Below are positions 40,395 to 49,485 of a DNA stretch of 64,000 nucleotides, one piece after another (within the stretch, counting starts at the first letter, position 1; the number at the start of each line of letters is the position of its first letter). The stretch comes from Roseateles_B sp051857535 (GTDB taxonomy: Bacteria > Pseudomonadota > Gammaproteobacteria > Burkholderiales > Burkholderiaceae_C). The stretch spans positions 62,001-126,000 of the forward strand of contig NZ_JBPZGY010000004.1 of NCBI RefSeq assembly GCF_051857535.1. The letters run 5' to 3'. Below the pieces are notes generated by a model. The model was not told the DNA's origin. It worked only from the letters and a program-made list of their open reading frames with translations, and searched no databases. The translations under genes were made by a program, and so were the position numbers.

Positions 40395-41996
40395 TCACTG
40401 CAGGCGAAAGACGGCGAAGGACTGGGGCGGCAGCCGCAGCTGGCCCGCTCGCAGCGGCGGGCCCGGCTGCTGCCGGCCCTGCGTGACGAGCCGTGCTTGG
40501 GCGCCGCTGCGCAGCACGGGGCGAAGGCCCTGGTCCGGTTTCAGGCCGCCGGGCAGGCCGTGCCAGGCCTCGAGGCCGTAGTTGATCAGCACCAGCAAGG
40601 TCTGGCCCTCGGCGCTGCGCTGGAAGCCGATGACGCTGCCGTCCTGGAAGGCCTGCCGGTAGTCGCCGCGCCTGAGCGCGGGCTGCGCGCGCCGCAGGCC
40701 GATGAGCGCCCGGTAGTGGTTCAGCAGCGAGCCCGGATCATGGGCCTGTGCCTGCGCATTGTGCGTGGCCGCATTGGGCGAGACTGCGCGGAAGGGCCTG
40801 CCCGGCGTGAAGCCGCTGGCATCGGCGGTCCAGCTCATGGGCGCGCGCAGGGGCTCGTCACCCTGGCCTCGGATGCCGGCCATGCCGATCTCCTCGCCGT
40901 AGTAGAGGAAGGGAATGCCGGGCAGCAGCAGATAGGTCGCGGCGGCGAGCCGGTAGCGGGCTTCGTCGCCGCCCAACTGGTCCCAGATGCGGGCGCCGGC
41001 AAAGATGTCATGGTTGGCCAGCATGGTGGCCATGTTCAGTGGCGTGGTCTCGAAGTGCCTGGCCAGTGGTTCCAGGGACTGGGTCTCGCCCCGCACGGCG
41101 CCCAGGATCAGCTTTTCCAGGCCGAAGTCAAAGGCGCTGCCACAGACCGAAGGACTGGCATAGGCGGTGGGGCTGGCGGTGGCCTCGCAGACGGTGAAGC
41201 GGCCCGGGTAGCTGCGGATCAGCCGGGTGAAGTCTGCGGTGAGTGCACGGCTCTCGGCCTGGTCGTTCCAGTCCTTGGCGCTGTTCTCGATGAGATGGGG
41301 CACGGCGTCGAGCCGGAAGCCGTCCAGCCCGCGGTCCAGCCAGAAGCGCAGGCTGGCGCGGTGGTCCTCCAGCACGGCCGGGTGGCGCAGGTTGAAGTCC
41401 GGCATGTGGGGGCCGAAGGTGGCGAAGTAGCGGGCGCTGGGCTGGGCCTGTCCGGCATCGGCATACCAGGGGGTGTGGCCCCAGATGTCCCAGTCCTTCA
41501 GGTCCGCTGGGGCCGGGTCTTGCCAGACGTACCAGTCGCGAAAAGGCGACTGCGGGTTGCGCAGGCTGTCCTGGAAGTAGGGATGCTCTCGGGCGCTGTG
41601 GTTGAGGATGTAGTCCATCACCACGCCGATGCCGCGGCGGTGGGCTTGGCGCAGCAGTTCATCGAAGTCGGCCAGGGTGCCGTAGTCAGCCTCGATGTTG
41701 CGGAAGTCGGTGATGGCGTAGCCGTGGTCGTGGTCTGCACTGCGGGTGACTGGCATCAGCCAGAGACCGGTCACGCCCAGGCGCTGCAGGTAGTCCAACC
41801 GTCGGGTCAAGCCGCGCAGGTCGCCGATGCCATCGCCGTCGCTGTCCTGGTAGGCGCGGACGAACACTTCCATGAACACCCCTTGCGACCAGTCGGCAGG
41901 CGGTGTCGCGAGGCGCTGGACAGGCGGCGCCGCATGGGCGGCAAGGCTCAGGGCGCTGAGGCTGCTGCCAATGAAATTCATGTAGTTGAAATACAT
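40395..41996 (-). CDS. Alpha-amylase/alpha-glucosidase-like GH13 enzyme
   Basis: 533 aa. GH13 barrel with DGDGIGDLRGL near the start, nucleophile D230 in GFRLDAV, acid/base E271 in FTVCEAT and D330 in MLANHD. FLYYGEEIGM and a C-terminal beta domain follow. The N-terminus (MNFIGSSLSALSLAAHA) looks like a signal peptide but lacks the usual basic residues. Start 41996 or 41981; neither has a good Shine-Dalgarno. It is the first gene of a minus-strand pair with the neopullulanase-like gene, divergent from the pullulanase. It likely acts on maltooligosaccharides. Confidence 0.87.
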   Translation of the reverse strand: MYFNYMNFIGSSLSALSLAAHAAPPVQRLATPPADWSQGVFMEVFVRAYQDSDGDGIGDLRGLTRRLDYLQRLGVTGLWLMPVTRSADHDHGYAITDFRNIEADYGTLADFDELLRQAHRRGIGVVMDYILNHSAREHPYFQDSLRNPQSPFRDWYVWQDPAPADLKDWDIWGHTPWYADAGQAQPSARYFATFGPHMPDFNLRHPAVLEDHRASLRFWLDRGLDGFRLDAVPHLIENSAKDWNDQAESRALTADFTRLIRSYPGRFTVCEATASPTAYASPSVCGSAFDFGLEKLILGAVRGETQSLEPLARHFETTPLNMATMLANHDIFAGARIWDQLGGDEARYRLAAATYLLLPGIPFLYYGEEIGMAGIRGQGDEPLRAPMSWTADASGFTPGRPFRAVSPNAATHNAQAQAHDPGSLLNHYRALIGLRRAQPALRRGDYRQAFQDGSVIGFQRSAEGQTLLVLINYGLEAWHGLPGGLKPDQGLRPVLRSGAQARLVTQGRQQPGPPLRAGQLRLPPQSFAVFRLQ

Positions 41997-42154
41997 TTTT
42001 ATGGGGCTGATACCAACTTCTCTTCAATCAAAAGCATAGGCGCAAATCAATTTCATGAAAACTCAGGTCATTCATGTATGTAGTTTTGCTACTATTTGTG
42101 AGACATTGAGCCCTCGCCAGCCTGCGGTCGTCCGTCCTTCATTGCCCTCCTGCC
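41997..42154. promoter_or_regulatory. AT-rich divergent regulatory region of the amylase genes
   Basis: 158 bp between the two divergent GH13 gene sets, clearly more AT-rich than its surroundings. It contains the palindrome TTTCATGAAA (42051-42060) and a GTAG-TTTTG-CTAC hairpin (about 42085-42097). A coordinated maltodextrin-responsive control site is plausible; no -35/-10 pair is convincing enough to place. Confidence 0.4.
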
Positions 42155-44935
42155 ATGTCTGCTCGAATTTCTGGTGCTCCCGCCTGTGCCCACCTGTTCC
42201 TACGGGCCTATGCGTGCTTGCTGCTGACGCTGGCCGCGCAAGGGGCTGGCGCCCAGGTTGATGCAGGGCAGGCCCTGGCTGAGTGTGATGCGCCGGGACT
42301 GGCATCCCCTCTGCGGCCGCCGCCCTCGGATGCGCCGGACTGGCCGGCGCGTGCCCATGCGCTGGACCTCCGCCATCTTCAGTGGCCGGGGGTCAAGCAG
42401 GAAGGGGCGCTGCGCCTCGTGGCGGCCTGGGAGGGGGGGCTGCAGGCCAAGCTCGGGCAGGTGCCGCGCGGGGTGGATGCCAGCCTGTCACTGCACCGAG
42501 GGGCGGCACTGCCTGAAGTCCTGGCCCGGCGCTTTCCCCATCTGCGTCAAGGCGGCGTACTGGAGCTGCCGGCAGGGCAGACGCTGGACGAACGCTGGCT
42601 CCGCGCAGAGCTGCTGCTGGTGCGCGAAGACGCTCAGGGCCGGGTGCAGGAAGCCAGCCGCCTGCAGCTCGCGGGCGCGCTGGACGATCGCTACGCCGAG
42701 GCTGCCGAGGTCCTGGCCTATGGCCCTTTGTTCACGCCAGGGCAGCGCTCGACCCGGCTGCGCCTGTGGGCGCCGACGGCGCATCAGGTCCAGCTGTGCC
42801 TGTATCCCGGCCCCGAGTCGCCGGCTGCTCGCGTGCTGCCGCTGCACTGGGAGCCTGCCAGCGGCAGCTGGCTGCTGACGGCTGACGAGGACCTGCGCGG
42901 GCATTACTACCGCTTCCTGGTTGACGTGCTGGTGCCGGGCCAGGGACTGCTGCGCCAGCGGGTGACTGACCCCTATTCCGTGAGCCTCAATGCGGATTCC
43001 CGCCGCAGCTTTGTGGCCGATCTGGACGATGCGGCCTGGATGCCCCAGGGCTGGCAGCAGCACCGCAGGCCCGCGCCGCCGGCATCCGCGACGGACATGA
43101 GCATCTATGAGCTGCATGTGCGGGACTTCTCCTGGCATGACGCCAGCCAGCCGCCCGCGCTGCGCGGCAAGTTCGGGGCCTTCGCGCAGGCGGGGGCGCT
43201 GGGCGTGCAGCACCTGCAGCGCCTGGCCCGCGCAGGCATGACGGACCTGCACCTGCTGCCCGTCTTCGACATCGCCAGCATCCCCGAGCGTGACTGTGCA
43301 CAGCCTTCGGTGCCGCCGGCCCCTCCGGACAGCCAGACCCAGCAGGCGGCCGTTACCGCGCTGGCCGCCCGCGACTGCTACAACTGGGGCTACGACCCAC
43401 TGCACTACAGCGCGCCGGAAGGCAGCTATGCCAGCGAGGCCAACGCCGGCGGGCAGCGCCTGCTGGAGTTCCGCCAGATGGTGATGGCCCTGCATGGCCT
43501 GGGCCTGCGCGTGGGCATGGACGTGGTCTACAACCACACGCCGGCCTCGGGTCAGCATGTCCATTCGGTGCTGGACCGTGTGGTTCCAGGCTACTACCAG
43601 CGCCTGGATGCCCAGGGGCGGGTCGAGCGCTCGACCTGCTGCGACAACACGGCCACCGAACACCGCATGATGGCCAAGCTGATGAGTGACTCGGTGCTGC
43701 TTTGGGCGCTCAAGCATGGCATCGACTCCTTCCGTTTTGACCTGATGGGTCACCAGCCGCGGGCCGTGATGGAGGCCATTGCCAGGCGCCTGCGCCAGCA
43801 GCTGGGCCACAGCGTGCCGCTGATCGGCGAGGGCTGGGACTTCGGCGAGGTGGCCCAGGGCGCCCGCTTCGTGCAAGCCAGCCAGCGCTCGCTCAATGGC
43901 AGCGGCATCGGCACCTTCAGCGACCGGGCACGCGATGCGCTGAGGGGCGGCTCGCCGGGGGATGGCTCGCCGGCAGGCCTGGTCCGCCAGGGATGGGGCA
44001 ACGGCCTGTTCAGCGCGCCCAACGGTGTGGCTGAGGCGGCCTCTGAGGCAATGCTGCAGGACGCTGCAGACCTGATCCGCGTGGGCCTGGCGGGCAGTCT
44101 TGGCAGCTATCGCATGTCGGACTGGCGCGGGGTGCCTCGGCGCCTGTCCGGGATCGCCTACGCAGACCAGCCGGCCGGCTATGCCAGCCAGCCCGCCGAG
44201 GTCGTCAACTATGCCGAGAACCACGACAACCACACCCTCTTTGACAACCATGTGCTGCGACTGCCGCGTGATGCCTCGCACGAGGAGCGAGTGCGTGCCC
44301 AGTTGCTGGCGACGGCGGTGACCGCCTACAGCCAGGGCGTGGCCTATTTCCATGCCGGCATGGAGATCCTGCGGTCCAAGTCCCTGGACCGGAACAGCTT
44401 CGACTCGGGCGACTGGTTCAATCGCCTGGACTGGAGCCTGCAGGACAACGGCTTTGCCGCTGGCCTCCCGCCGGCGCCGGACAACGTCCAAGCATGGCCG
44501 CTGTATCGCAGCCTGCTGGCCGATCCCGCGATCAAACCGCGCGCGCAGGACATCCGTCAGGCACGTGACATGTTCCTGGACCAGTTGCGCGTGCGGGCCA
44601 GCTCCCGTCTCTTTCACCTGCGCAGCGCCGCGCAGGTGCAGCAGCGCCTCAGCTTCCCGCGGCTGCCGGACGGTCAGGCACCGACACTGCTGCTGGCGCG
44701 CCTGGACGGCCGGGGCCTGCGGGGCGCTGGCTTCCGGGAACTACTGCTGGTCTTCAATGCCGGTCGGGATGAGGGGCGCTTCGCCTGGGACGACGCGCGG
44801 CTGGGCTGGCGTCTGCACCCGGTGCTGGCGCGTCCAGGGGCGGCAGATGCGGTCCTCAGGCAGCTCGCGCGGGTGGACGCCGGGCGGCGCGAGGTGAGGG
44901 TGCCGGCCTGGTCTGCGGCCGTGTTCGTGCGCTGA
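42155..44935 (+). CDS. pulA: Secreted pullulanase-type alpha-1,6-glucosidase
   Basis: 926 aa. A signal peptide ends near AAQGAGAQ (residue 34). A CBM48-like beta domain (about 185-310) precedes the GH13 barrel. The pullulanase signature YNWGYDP lies at about residue 409. The catalytic residues are the nucleophile in FRFDLMG (about 528), the acid/base in LIGEGWD (about 559) and NHDNHTLFD (about 690). The C-terminal beta domain is DUF3372-like. It debranches starch, glycogen or pullulan, feeding the neighbouring amylases. The predicted start has no Shine-Dalgarno. Confidence 0.93.
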   Translation: MSARISGAPACAHLFLRAYACLLLTLAAQGAGAQVDAGQALAECDAPGLASPLRPPPSDAPDWPARAHALDLRHLQWPGVKQEGALRLVAAWEGGLQAKLGQVPRGVDASLSLHRGAALPEVLARRFPHLRQGGVLELPAGQTLDERWLRAELLLVREDAQGRVQEASRLQLAGALDDRYAEAAEVLAYGPLFTPGQRSTRLRLWAPTAHQVQLCLYPGPESPAARVLPLHWEPASGSWLLTADEDLRGHYYRFLVDVLVPGQGLLRQRVTDPYSVSLNADSRRSFVADLDDAAWMPQGWQQHRRPAPPASATDMSIYELHVRDFSWHDASQPPALRGKFGAFAQAGALGVQHLQRLARAGMTDLHLLPVFDIASIPERDCAQPSVPPAPPDSQTQQAAVTALAARDCYNWGYDPLHYSAPEGSYASEANAGGQRLLEFRQMVMALHGLGLRVGMDVVYNHTPASGQHVHSVLDRVVPGYYQRLDAQGRVERSTCCDNTATEHRMMAKLMSDSVLLWALKHGIDSFRFDLMGHQPRAVMEAIARRLRQQLGHSVPLIGEGWDFGEVAQGARFVQASQRSLNGSGIGTFSDRARDALRGGSPGDGSPAGLVRQGWGNGLFSAPNGVAEAASEAMLQDAADLIRVGLAGSLGSYRMSDWRGVPRRLSGIAYADQPAGYASQPAEVVNYAENHDNHTLFDNHVLRLPRDASHEERVRAQLLATAVTAYSQGVAYFHAGMEILRSKSLDRNSFDSGDWFNRLDWSLQDNGFAAGLPPAPDNVQAWPLYRSLLADPAIKPRAQDIRQARDMFLDQLRVRASSRLFHLRSAAQVQQRLSFPRLPDGQAPTLLLARLDGRGLRGAGFRELLLVFNAGRDEGRFAWDDARLGWRLHPVLARPGAADAVLRQLARVDAGRREVRVPAWSAAVFVR

Positions 44936-44958
44936 GGTCGTGCGCTGAAGTCGTGCGC
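44927..44958 (+). repeat. 13-bp tandem repeat at the pullulanase stop codon
   Basis: GTGCGCTGAGGTC is followed by GTGCGCTGAAGTC and a partial third unit. Each unit supplies a TGA in the same register modulo the 13-bp shift; the first is the pulA stop. Confidence 0.55.
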
Positions 44959-45069
44959 CAGCGCCGCTCGGGCCGGTGGCAGCGGCGGGCATGAGTTCCG
45001 GCACGGCTTGCCAGCATGCAGCCAGGCGCTCATCATGGGCTGGGCTACCAGCCCTGCGAGGACCGCATC

Positions 45070-46248
45070 ATGTCCCAGCCCCGACTGTCCGCCCCTCTGC
45101 GCCTGGCCGGCATGGCGCTGCTCCTGGGCCTGCTGCAGGCCTGCGCAACGGCGCCACGCTCGCCCCTGCCCCTGCCGCCGCTGCTGGACGAAGCCCTGGC
45201 TCCTGCCGCGGCCCTGCCGTCGCGGGAGGACCTGCTGGCGCTGTCACCCGCGATGAAAGAGTTTCTCGAACAGACCGTGCAGCCCAAGGTCCAGGCGCAT
45301 GGTGTCAAGGAGGGGCTGCTGAAGGCGCTGTACCGCGATGGCCAGTTGCGGCTCCAGTACGACGCCGAGAAGACCCGTACCGCCGCCGAAACCTTTGCAG
45401 ACGGCCGGGGCAACTGCCTCTCCCTGGTGCTGATGACGGCGGCCTTTGCCCAGGAGCTGCGGCTGCCGGTGTACTTCCGTTCCGTGCTGGTCGACCCGCA
45501 ATGGTCGCGCAGCGACAGCCTCATCTTCCAGGCCGGGCATGTGAACCTCGGCCTGGGTACCCGGCTGCAGGAGCGTGCCTTCGCGGGCACGCTGGAGGCT
45601 CCCGTCATCGTGGACTTTCTCCCGGAGGAGGGGCCGCGGGGCAGCCGGGCGGTGGAGGTCAGTGTGGCCACCATCACGGCCATGTTCTACAACAACCGCG
45701 CAGCCGAGCTGCTCAATGCCGGCGACGTCCGCGGCGCCTACTGGTGGGCGCGAGCTGCCGTGCTTGCCGACGCGCGCTTCAGCGGCGGCTTCAACACGCT
45801 GGCGGTGCTGTATCGTCGCCTCGGGCGGCTGGACCTGGCCGAGCGCGTGCTCGCGCAACTGCTGGCACAGGAGCCGGACAACGAGGTCGCCCTGGCCAAT
45901 ATGGTCTTCGTGCTGCGTGAGGCCCGCCGCCCGCAGGACCTGCACCGCTATGAGGAACGGCTGGCGGCGCTGCGGCCCGAACCGCCCTTCAAGTTCTTCG
46001 ACGAAGGAAGGGCCGCCATGAAGCGGCAGGAGTTCCTGGCTGCCGATGCCTTGTTTGCGCGGGAACTTGCACGGTCTGCGAACAACCACGAATTGCATTT
46101 CTGGGCGGCACTGGCCAAGCTCGCCCTGGGGCAGCAAGAGCGCGCCGCCCGGCATCTGGCACTGGCCGCGGAGACCAGCCCGACGCCCGGACAGCAGCGC
46201 ATCTATGAGGCCAAACGTGAGGCCTTGCTGGCTCACCGCATGCATTGA
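45070..46248 (+). CDS. Lipoprotein with transglutaminase-like and TPR domains (copy 1)
   Basis: 392 aa. Lipoprotein signal with lipobox LLQAC at about residue 25. A transglutaminase-like domain (about 70-200) carries the Cys in DGRGNCLSLVLMTAAFAQEL, then GHVNLGL (His) and IVDFLPEE (acidic). TPR repeats (about 215-390, GAYWWARAAVLADARFSGGF, NTLAVLYRRLGRLDLAERVL) follow. It would be a periplasm-facing membrane-anchored protein; peptidase, cross-linking or purely structural activity is possible. GAGGA lies 7 nt before the ATG at 45070. The next gene is a paralogue. Confidence 0.72.
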   Translation: MSQPRLSAPLRLAGMALLLGLLQACATAPRSPLPLPPLLDEALAPAAALPSREDLLALSPAMKEFLEQTVQPKVQAHGVKEGLLKALYRDGQLRLQYDAEKTRTAAETFADGRGNCLSLVLMTAAFAQELRLPVYFRSVLVDPQWSRSDSLIFQAGHVNLGLGTRLQERAFAGTLEAPVIVDFLPEEGPRGSRAVEVSVATITAMFYNNRAAELLNAGDVRGAYWWARAAVLADARFSGGFNTLAVLYRRLGRLDLAERVLAQLLAQEPDNEVALANMVFVLREARRPQDLHRYEERLAALRPEPPFKFFDEGRAAMKRQEFLAADALFARELARSANNHELHFWAALAKLALGQQERAARHLALAAETSPTPGQQRIYEAKREALLAHRMH

Positions 46249-46260
46249 CAGGAGCACACC

Positions 46261-47505
46261 ATGCGAACTTGCACCCTGAGCGTTTCCGAGCACCCGGCCT
46301 GGCGCCGCTGGTGCGCGTGGTGGCTGATCGCGTGCTCGGTTGGCCTGTCGGCCTGCGCACATGCGCCGCTGGAGTCCAGTACCGAGGAAGCCTCCAGCCG
46401 CCTGGGCGCCGTGCTGGCCGATGATGCCTTCGATGGCAGCACGGCGGCGCTGGCCCGGATGAAAGCCGATGAAGCCTTGCTCTTCACCGACGAGATGGAG
46501 CGATTTGCCCTGCGATCGCTGGTGAATCCGGCCGACCGAGGCAACTCGGCGCAAGTCTTGTATGGCACCTTGTTCGAGCGCGGTCGCGTGATGGTGGAAT
46601 ACAGCTCGGACTACACCCGCAATGCCCACGAAGCGTTCCGGGACCGGCGTGGCAACTGCCTCTCCCTGGCCCTGATGACGGCCGCCTTTGCCAAGCGTCT
46701 GGGCACAGGCGTGCGCTTTCAGCTGCTGCAGTCCTCCGAGCTCTGGAGCCGCGGTGACCAGCTGAGCTATCTGGTCAAGCATGTCAACGTCGTGCTGCTG
46801 GGGCGGCTGGGTGAGAACACCATGCTCGGTCCTTATGAACGCGGGCTCACGGTTGACTTTGTCCCACCCAACATCCGGGATCTTCGGGCGGTCAAGGAAG
46901 TGTCCGAGCAGACCATCGTGGCCATGTACCTGAGCAACCTGGCCTCCGAAGCTCTGGAGGAAAGCCGGACTGACCTGGCCTACCAGTTGATCAAGCAGTC
47001 CCTGCTCAAGGATCCGCAACTGGCGGAGGCCTACAACACGCTGGCCGTCATCCTGACGCGTCGCTCCCAGATGGCGAAAGCGGAGCAGGCCTTGCGCATC
47101 AGCGTTCGTCTGGCGCCTGATGGCCTGCCGGGCCTGACCAATCTGATCAGCCTGATGGAGCATCGGGGCGGGGCGGCTGCACACGCGGAACTGGTCGCAC
47201 TCAGGGCGCACCTCAAGACCCTGCAGGCGCGGCCGCCCTTTGCAGACATGGAGGCGGGCATTCAGGCTTTCCAGGCGGGTGAACTGCAGCAAGCCCTGGC
47301 GGCCTTCTTGCGACAGCGCGATCGCACGGGCGTGGATGGGCGGCTGCAGCAGTATCTGGCTGCCACCTACACGAGGCTGGGCCGCCTGGACGAAGCGCAG
47401 GCAGCCCTGGCTCAGGGACTGAGGCTGGTCGACAACGAAGCGCTGCGCCGCCAGCTCCTGGCCAAGAAGAAAGCCTTGCTGCAGGCCTCGGCCAAGTACG
47501 ACTGA
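46261..47505 (+). CDS. Lipoprotein with transglutaminase-like and TPR domains (copy 2)
   Basis: 414 aa, paralogue of the upstream gene, 12 bp away with its own AGGAG. Lipobox LSAC at about residue 32. The core RRGNCLSLALMTAAFAKRLG, KHVNVVLLG and LTVDFVPP matches copy 1 residue for residue around the Cys and His. The TPR part contains AYNTLAVILTRRSQMAKAEQALRIS and ATYTRLGRLDEAQAAL. The loops differ considerably, so the duplication is old. Partner and substrate unknown. Confidence 0.72.
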   Translation: MRTCTLSVSEHPAWRRWCAWWLIACSVGLSACAHAPLESSTEEASSRLGAVLADDAFDGSTAALARMKADEALLFTDEMERFALRSLVNPADRGNSAQVLYGTLFERGRVMVEYSSDYTRNAHEAFRDRRGNCLSLALMTAAFAKRLGTGVRFQLLQSSELWSRGDQLSYLVKHVNVVLLGRLGENTMLGPYERGLTVDFVPPNIRDLRAVKEVSEQTIVAMYLSNLASEALEESRTDLAYQLIKQSLLKDPQLAEAYNTLAVILTRRSQMAKAEQALRISVRLAPDGLPGLTNLISLMEHRGGAAAHAELVALRAHLKTLQARPPFADMEAGIQAFQAGELQQALAAFLRQRDRTGVDGRLQQYLAATYTRLGRLDEAQAALAQGLRLVDNEALRRQLLAKKKALLQASAKYD

Positions 47506-47521
47506 GCCGCGACAGAGGGCT

Positions 47522-47857
47522 TCAGTGAGCCAATGGCGGCAGGCCGTGCCGCAGCCGGGCCCGCGCGCAGGCTTCGTCTCCCAGGCCCAGCGGAGCCCGC
47601 AGGCCGAATTCGCGGCAGGGCGAGGGGCGCCATTCGTAGATGCCGCAGCTGGCCTCGCGGCCCAGCTGCCCGACCAATGCCGCACAACGCGGCTGGGCGT
47701 GGTCGGTGCCGCGCATGCGGCACAGGGTGTCGGTGAGGTCCGTGCAGAGCCCGTCGGGCACGGTGCCGCCCTCGCTCTGCAGCTCCTCGCGGGCAAAGTC
47801 CACGCGGAAGCTCGCGCAGCAGGCGCCACAGCTCAGGCAGGGGTTGTCGTTGCTCAT
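47522..47857 (-). CDS. YkgJ family cysteine-cluster protein
   Basis: 111 aa. Cysteines are arranged as NPCLSCGACCASFRVDF, LCTDLTDTLCRM, RCAALVG and CGIYEWRPSPCREFG, the zinc/iron-cluster binding pattern of the YkgJ/UPF0153 family. Function unknown. The ATG at 47857 gives the family N-terminus. It lies 31 bp downstream of the kinase gene in the same direction, probably the last gene of phosphoesterase, kinase, YkgJ. Confidence 0.85.
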   Translation of the reverse strand: MSNDNPCLSCGACCASFRVDFAREELQSEGGTVPDGLCTDLTDTLCRMRGTDHAQPRCAALVGQLGREASCGIYEWRPSPCREFGLRAPLGLGDEACARARLRHGLPPLAH

Positions 47858-47888
47858 GCGCCCCAGTGTAGGGCCGCGACAGCCGGGC

Positions 47889-49457
47889 TCAGGCGCGCGG
47901 CAACTCGCCAGGCAAGGCTCCGCTGGCCGCCGGAGGCGGCTGGGTGGCCTTGTCCGCCTTGTCCGCCTTGTGGCCGGAGGCCGCCTCGCGGACCACGGTG
48001 ACGCTGCAGTCAGACTCCGCGACCACCTGCGCAGAGACGCTGCCCAGGTAGCGCCGCAGTGCGGAGTTGCCACGGGCGCCCATCACGATGTGGTCGGCGC
48101 CGTTGCGTGCCGCGAAGTCGATGATGGCCGAGGCCGGATCCGGGGCTTCCAGCACATGGAAAGTGAGGCGTCCATCCTCCAGGCTCAGCGAGCGGCTGAT
48201 GGGCCTGGCCCAGTGCTTGAGTGCGACGAGCTGCTTGACGTGCACGCTCTTGCCGTCCTTGTCCGTCAGCACGTCCATGCCGATGCGCGCGGTGCGCATC
48301 ACGCTGACGCAGGCCAGGCGCGCGCCGGGCTCGGTCTGCACGATGCGGCGCACGGTCTCGCGCAGCTGTTCCAGCAGGCCGGGGGTGGCGTTCTCGATGT
48401 CCACCGCGGCCATGATGATGGGGCTGCGGGCCACCTGCTCGGCCACGCTGGGTTGCAAGGCGGGCTCGGAGCCCAGGGCGAAGAACCAGCGCTTGAGCTC
48501 CTTGATCGCGCCACTCTTGCTCATGCGTTCGGCACGGCGCGTCAGTGTGATGCCTTCCGGACGCTGCAGGTCCAGTGCGAGCTGGGCCGCGCTCTGGTAG
48601 CGGCGCTCGGCCTTGACCTCCAGGCAGTGCAGGATCACCTCCTGCATCCAGGGCGGGATGTCGGCGTTGATGGCCCGTGGCGGGACGGGTTCCACGTAGA
48701 GGCGGCGCCGCAGTCCGCGCACCGAGGAGGGCTGGCCGAAGGGGCGCTCGCCGGTGGCCAGGTGGTAGAGCATCACCCCCAGCGCGAAGAGGTCGCTGCG
48801 GGGGTCGTTGCGCACGAACTGCACCTGCTCGGGCGACATGTAGGGGCCCGTGCCCATGGGCAGGCTGAACTCCTCTTCCAGCAGATCAGGCAGATGGTCG
48901 TGGCGTGAGAGACCGAAGTCGATCAGCACTGCGCTGCCGTCCGGCCGGAACATGATGTTGCTGGGCTTGATGTCCAGGTGGACCACATGCTGGCGGTGCA
49001 GGTCCTGCAGCGCGGTGGCGACTCGGCATCCGATCTCCACCACTTCGTCCAGCGGCAGCGGCGCTTCGTCAAGCCGGGGGCGCAAGGACTGACCCTGGAT
49101 GTGTTCCATCACGATGTAGGCCTGCCGGGTCCAGTCGCCGCGCGCAACGTAACGGGGTACATGCGGGCCTTTGAGTGCCGGCATGAGCATCTGCTCGACC
49201 TCGAAGCCCACGATGGTGGCCGGGTCCTCGCCGCCCTTGATGCGCGGCACTTTCATGAGGAGAGGGAAGTCTTCGCCGGGCAGCGGATCAACCCGGGTGA
49301 CGCGCCACAGATTGGCCATGCCGCCCTGGTGCAGTCGCTCCTCCAGCCTGAAACCGTCCAGCACCATGCCAGGTTCCAGCGGGCCGGCCGCCGGCAAGGG
49401 CAGGGCGCCGTCGGTCTTGGCTGCGGGGCTGTCTTGTCGGGCGGCGGTCACTCGCAT
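47889..49457 (-). CDS. Ser/Thr protein kinase fused to a universal stress protein domain
   Basis: 522 aa. A Hanks-type kinase domain (about 35-300) has glycine loop HQGGMANLW, K69 in LLMKVPR, the catalytic loop HVVHLDIKPSN (D162; His-Leu-Asp instead of His-Arg-Asp), IDFGLS and an APE-like MSPEQ. No transmembrane segment is seen. After a linker, a UspA-like domain (about 355-505) ends in MGARGNSALRRYLGSVSAQVVAESDCSVTVV, with the ATP-binding G-x2-G-x9-G pattern approximated. The tail has a KADKADKA repeat. A soluble stress-sensing kinase is inferred; targets unknown. Confidence 0.87.
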   Translation of the reverse strand: MRVTAARQDSPAAKTDGALPLPAAGPLEPGMVLDGFRLEERLHQGGMANLWRVTRVDPLPGEDFPLLMKVPRIKGGEDPATIVGFEVEQMLMPALKGPHVPRYVARGDWTRQAYIVMEHIQGQSLRPRLDEAPLPLDEVVEIGCRVATALQDLHRQHVVHLDIKPSNIMFRPDGSAVLIDFGLSRHDHLPDLLEEEFSLPMGTGPYMSPEQVQFVRNDPRSDLFALGVMLYHLATGERPFGQPSSVRGLRRRLYVEPVPPRAINADIPPWMQEVILHCLEVKAERRYQSAAQLALDLQRPEGITLTRRAERMSKSGAIKELKRWFFALGSEPALQPSVAEQVARSPIIMAAVDIENATPGLLEQLRETVRRIVQTEPGARLACVSVMRTARIGMDVLTDKDGKSVHVKQLVALKHWARPISRSLSLEDGRLTFHVLEAPDPASAIIDFAARNGADHIVMGARGNSALRRYLGSVSAQVVAESDCSVTVVREAASGHKADKADKATQPPPAASGALPGELPRA

Positions 49458-49485
49458 GGCTGGGTCCCGGGGCTGGTGGCGATGG

